Origin: Thecaphora thlaspeos
Taxonomy: Eukaryota > Basidiomycota > Ustilaginomycetes > Urocystidales > Glomosporiaceae
Assembly: GCA_900291925.1 (NCBI GenBank)
Contig: UWYS01000003.1
Span: forward strand, 124,001-188,000
Reading direction: 5' to 3'
Length of the DNA: 64,000 bases
A program made the translations under genes and the position numbers. Shown here piece after piece: positions 61,553-64,000 of the stretch. The notes beneath the pieces were generated by a model. That model worked only from the letters and a program-made list of their open reading frames with translations, searched no databases and was not told the origin of the DNA. Numbering within the stretch: the stretch's first letter is position 1; every line of letters starts with the position of its first letter.

Positions 61553-64000
61553 GGGCGACGCAAAGATGGAAAAAGGAGATGGCTGCAGGCGGACGGGCGG
61601 AAGGTTTGGCGGACGACGAGCAAAAAGCCCGGTCCCGGCCGGAAGGACGAGTGGACCTGCGGAATCGGGACATCGGGGGACTCCGGGACCTGGACGTGCA
61701 GTAGACAAGGTCCACACGGACGGGGAGCAAAACGGATTTTGAAGGTCCCGTTCCCTGCTCTCGCGGTCGAGCTCTAAACAGAGGGCCCCCACATCACATA
61801 CGCCTACAGGGCTTCGACAGCGAGCGCGAAGATCGATCGCGCCGTCGTTTCGCCCATATCTTTCTGTCGCCCCGGCCCGCCCGACGGACGCGAAGGCTCT
61901 AGCTTTTTGTACAACTTCCCTCCTCCCGCCTCTGTCGTATCGTGAGCTCCGTCCGTCGTCGGCTTTTGGGGCTTGCCGCGCTTCTATGTAGACCCAAGTA
62001 GACGGCAGGGCGAAAGTCCCGTTGCCGCCCAGCTAGAGTTGCGACAAACCCTCTGAAAATCTTTGCGCTGTGCGCTCGTCGCCTCACGCCGCCTGCCTCG
62101 CGTTTCCTCGTTGCTGTTGCGCTGCCATGCCTCGGGGAAACAGAATGTCCCGTCCTCCGTTACAGTACGTCTCAGCAGGCTACCGTGGTGCTGTTCCTCT
62201 TGAAACCTTTCTTCAACTGCTGTATCACTACTTACCTACACTAAGACTGTTACACCTGTGGGTACTCTGACGAGCCGTGCGGGTTTTCCATCTCGCTCTC
62301 ATTCCGATGCGCGCCATCTGAATTTTGTACAGTGGCGCCTTGCCGAACCTTGACCCTAGTCGATGGGAGGAGCAGGAGCATGCCAGACGGAGTAGCGAGC
62401 CTTGGACGCAGCACAGCTTCGCAAAAGGAGACGACACCCGCATCGAGGTACGATGTGGTTCTTGAGGCTCTTTTTTAACTTGTGTCTCGTCGCGCCACAC
62501 CAAGTGAGGGTCAACAAGCGAGGCGGAAGGTGGATCGACATAAGCGGGGGCAAGACCTAAGAAACAGTTACCTGTAGGAAGGTGCATTGGGGAGTGGACG
62601 AGCTCGAGATGCGGCGGCAAGGTACGTAGCGAGATCAACCCCTCACTTCCATCCTCGCCACTTTTAGACTTGCCGTGTTCCTGAAAAGAAAAGGGGGTGC
62701 CCTTCGCCTTTCTATCGCCCACGCCAATACTGTAATGCCCTTTACGAGAAGGCAGGCAGGTCGCCTGCACAAGCGACAGTCGCGCATCGTTCCTCGATGA
62801 GTACACGATGTGCGTTTGGCCCCCTATCCTCGAGATGTTGGAAAAATGCACAAGCGTTAAGCTCGAGATACGGGGCAGGACAACGAGCAGTCTCCCCCCT
62901 GCCGCAAGATGCTCGCGCTCGTTACGGTGTTTGCGCGGCTGGACCACAATGGACGACGACGATGGCGACGGCAGGGTGGCGCCGACAGAGTTTGCAAGGC
63001 GATGCACCATGCCTCTGAGCGGTCGCAGATGGTGGGCCCATGGCCTCACCCTCTTCCTGCCATCCTTGTGGCTGCAAGCAATTTAACCGCAACTCAGACA
63101 AAAAGAGGACCGCCGCCTATATATGTAGAGGTTACGACAAGACGTGCTCTTCCACTTCCAGCCTCTTGTTCCGACAGCCAGCGGCATGCGACCGTCTCGG
63201 AGGAGGGACTGCCATCTCGGAGGCAGGGTCTGGGTTTCGCTGTAAAGTCGTGGATCCTGCAAAGAGAGCTCAGCAGCGGAGGGTCATCCTATCCTCACTC
63301 ATGCTAGAGCTCTGACAGAGTGGTGGTGAAGGCAATCAAAGCGAGGTGTGAGAGGCAGCCCTGTCACGAGCATCGCGTGCTCGCTCACCTTGTCGCGTCC
63401 AGAAGACTGCTTTCCTCCAGGGTGGCGGCGATGCGCTTCGTTTTCTGTTCGTGCTTGCACCGGTGCACCGTCTGCTAGGGAAGAAGAGGCCTAACTACAG
63501 TAGGAGTACGTACAGTAGCGGCGTGACCAGTCTTGTGCTCAAAGCAGCAGCGTGTATTTTATTATTGTTTGCTGTATGGCTCTGTATGTGCCCCTGTGCC
63601 TTCGGATAGATGCCGATGATGATGAATCCCGTCCCTGCTCGCCTGTCTCAGCGCCAAGGGAGTGGGAACCTAAGAGAGTGTATCAGCAGCGAGAGCCAGG
63701 GCAGGGCAACCAACTGCTGGGCTGCTCACCTACATACTGTACATACAGTACAGGGTTACAGGCGTGCGCACGGCCACGGCCTGGTGGTGAGCGAGGACCC
63801 CTTGCTTGCGTCTTGTTGGTGCAATGCCGTTGTGCTCGCGAGCCAGCTAACTGCTGCTCAAGCGCCACAAACCCACACCCCTTTGCCTCGTCCATTCCAA
63901 GATTCACCTCGCGCACCGCACTCGCCCTTTGCTGCTGTTCGCGCCCCTCCATCCCCTTACCCTCCCAGGCCACCGCCTATCGCCTATCGCCTATCGCCTA
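61553..64000. other. Right-end spacer, no gene seen
   Basis: 2.4 kb downstream of fuz7. The first 200 bp should be its 3' untranslated region. A 273-codon minus-strand frame (63049-62228) has no domain or favourable codon pattern and is not called. Short palindromes built on TACTGTA/TACAGTA occur (about 62160, 63497, 63735). The window ends inside a 7-bp repeat at 63974-64000. Confidence 0.4.
63974..64000 (+). repeat. 7-bp tandem repeat (CGCCTAT), cut by the window end
   Basis: Nearly four copies of CGCCTAT run to the last base of the window, so the full array length is unknown. The unit does not match the common fungal telomere repeat TTAGGG. Confidence 0.85.

Noticed and set aside
62228..63049. 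273-codon minus-strand open frame near the right end
   Set aside because: No domain and no coding-like third-position bias compared with real genes in the window.
63974..64000. Terminal 7-bp repeat as a telomere
   Set aside because: The unit CGCCTAT does not resemble TTAGGG-type repeats and simply runs off the window edge.
1..64000. CRISPR arrays, transposon terminal repeats, integrases or a compact defence or biosynthetic cluster
   Set aside because: No direct-repeat/spacer pattern, no transposase or integrase motifs, and neighbouring genes belong to unrelated housekeeping pathways.

Overview
The window looks like nuclear DNA of a basidiomycete fungus, most likely a smut-type member of Ustilaginomycotina. 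The support is GC-rich coding sequence with strong G/C third-position preference, short GT-AG introns (mostly GTRAGT donors, about 80-230 bp), pyrimidine-rich leaders, long serine/alanine-rich disordered tails, and a Ste7-type MAPKK that closely resembles Ustilago Fuz7. No viral, plasmid, CRISPR or intact transposon features were seen.

Layout, left to right: a GT32 sphingolipid mannosyltransferase of the SUR1/CSG1 type (1719-4514); ribosomal protein L29 with an intron inside its start codon (5258-5684); a small membrane-anchored hypothetical protein (7432-8229, minus); a SWIM + RING zinc-finger protein (9883-12078); an aquaglyceroporin whose first exon carries an in-frame TGA (13072-14342); and a very large Rim15/Greatwall-type kinase with PAS, Cys/His and receiver domains (14906-26466, minus). 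A roughly 4.2 kb spacer follows, then a decayed copper amine oxidase pseudogene (30679-32906) and mitochondrial ribosomal protein uS5m (33389-34684). Next is a head-to-head pair of tiny, intron-rich paralogous genes that no single ORF reveals (35125-35756 minus; 36907-37638 plus). They are followed by exocyst Sec8 (38215-42950, minus) sharing a 600 bp divergent promoter with a METTL21-type methyltransferase (43551-44895), a hypothetical protein (45120-46253, minus) and the SCY1 pseudokinase (46799-49522). After a 3.5 kb gene-poor spacer come a secreted Ser-rich protein with a perfect 18-bp tandem repeat and a C-terminal double-psi beta-barrel (52983-55724), the PP1 regulator YPI1/PPP1R11 (56729-57477) and the MAPKK Fuz7 homologue (59710-61552). 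The last 2.4 kb appears non-coding.

Functionally this is ordinary chromosomal housekeeping and signalling DNA: nutrient and stress kinase, pheromone-type MAPKK, PP1 regulator, exocyst and clathrin traffic, ribosome parts, osmotic channel. It is not a metabolic cluster. The most unusual items are the 60/61-residue paralogue pair, the multiply broken amine oxidase, the premature TGA in the aquaglyceroporin, the split start codon of RPL29 and the minisatellite-bearing secreted protein. Splice sites were assigned by reading phase and family alignment by eye; no transcript evidence was available.
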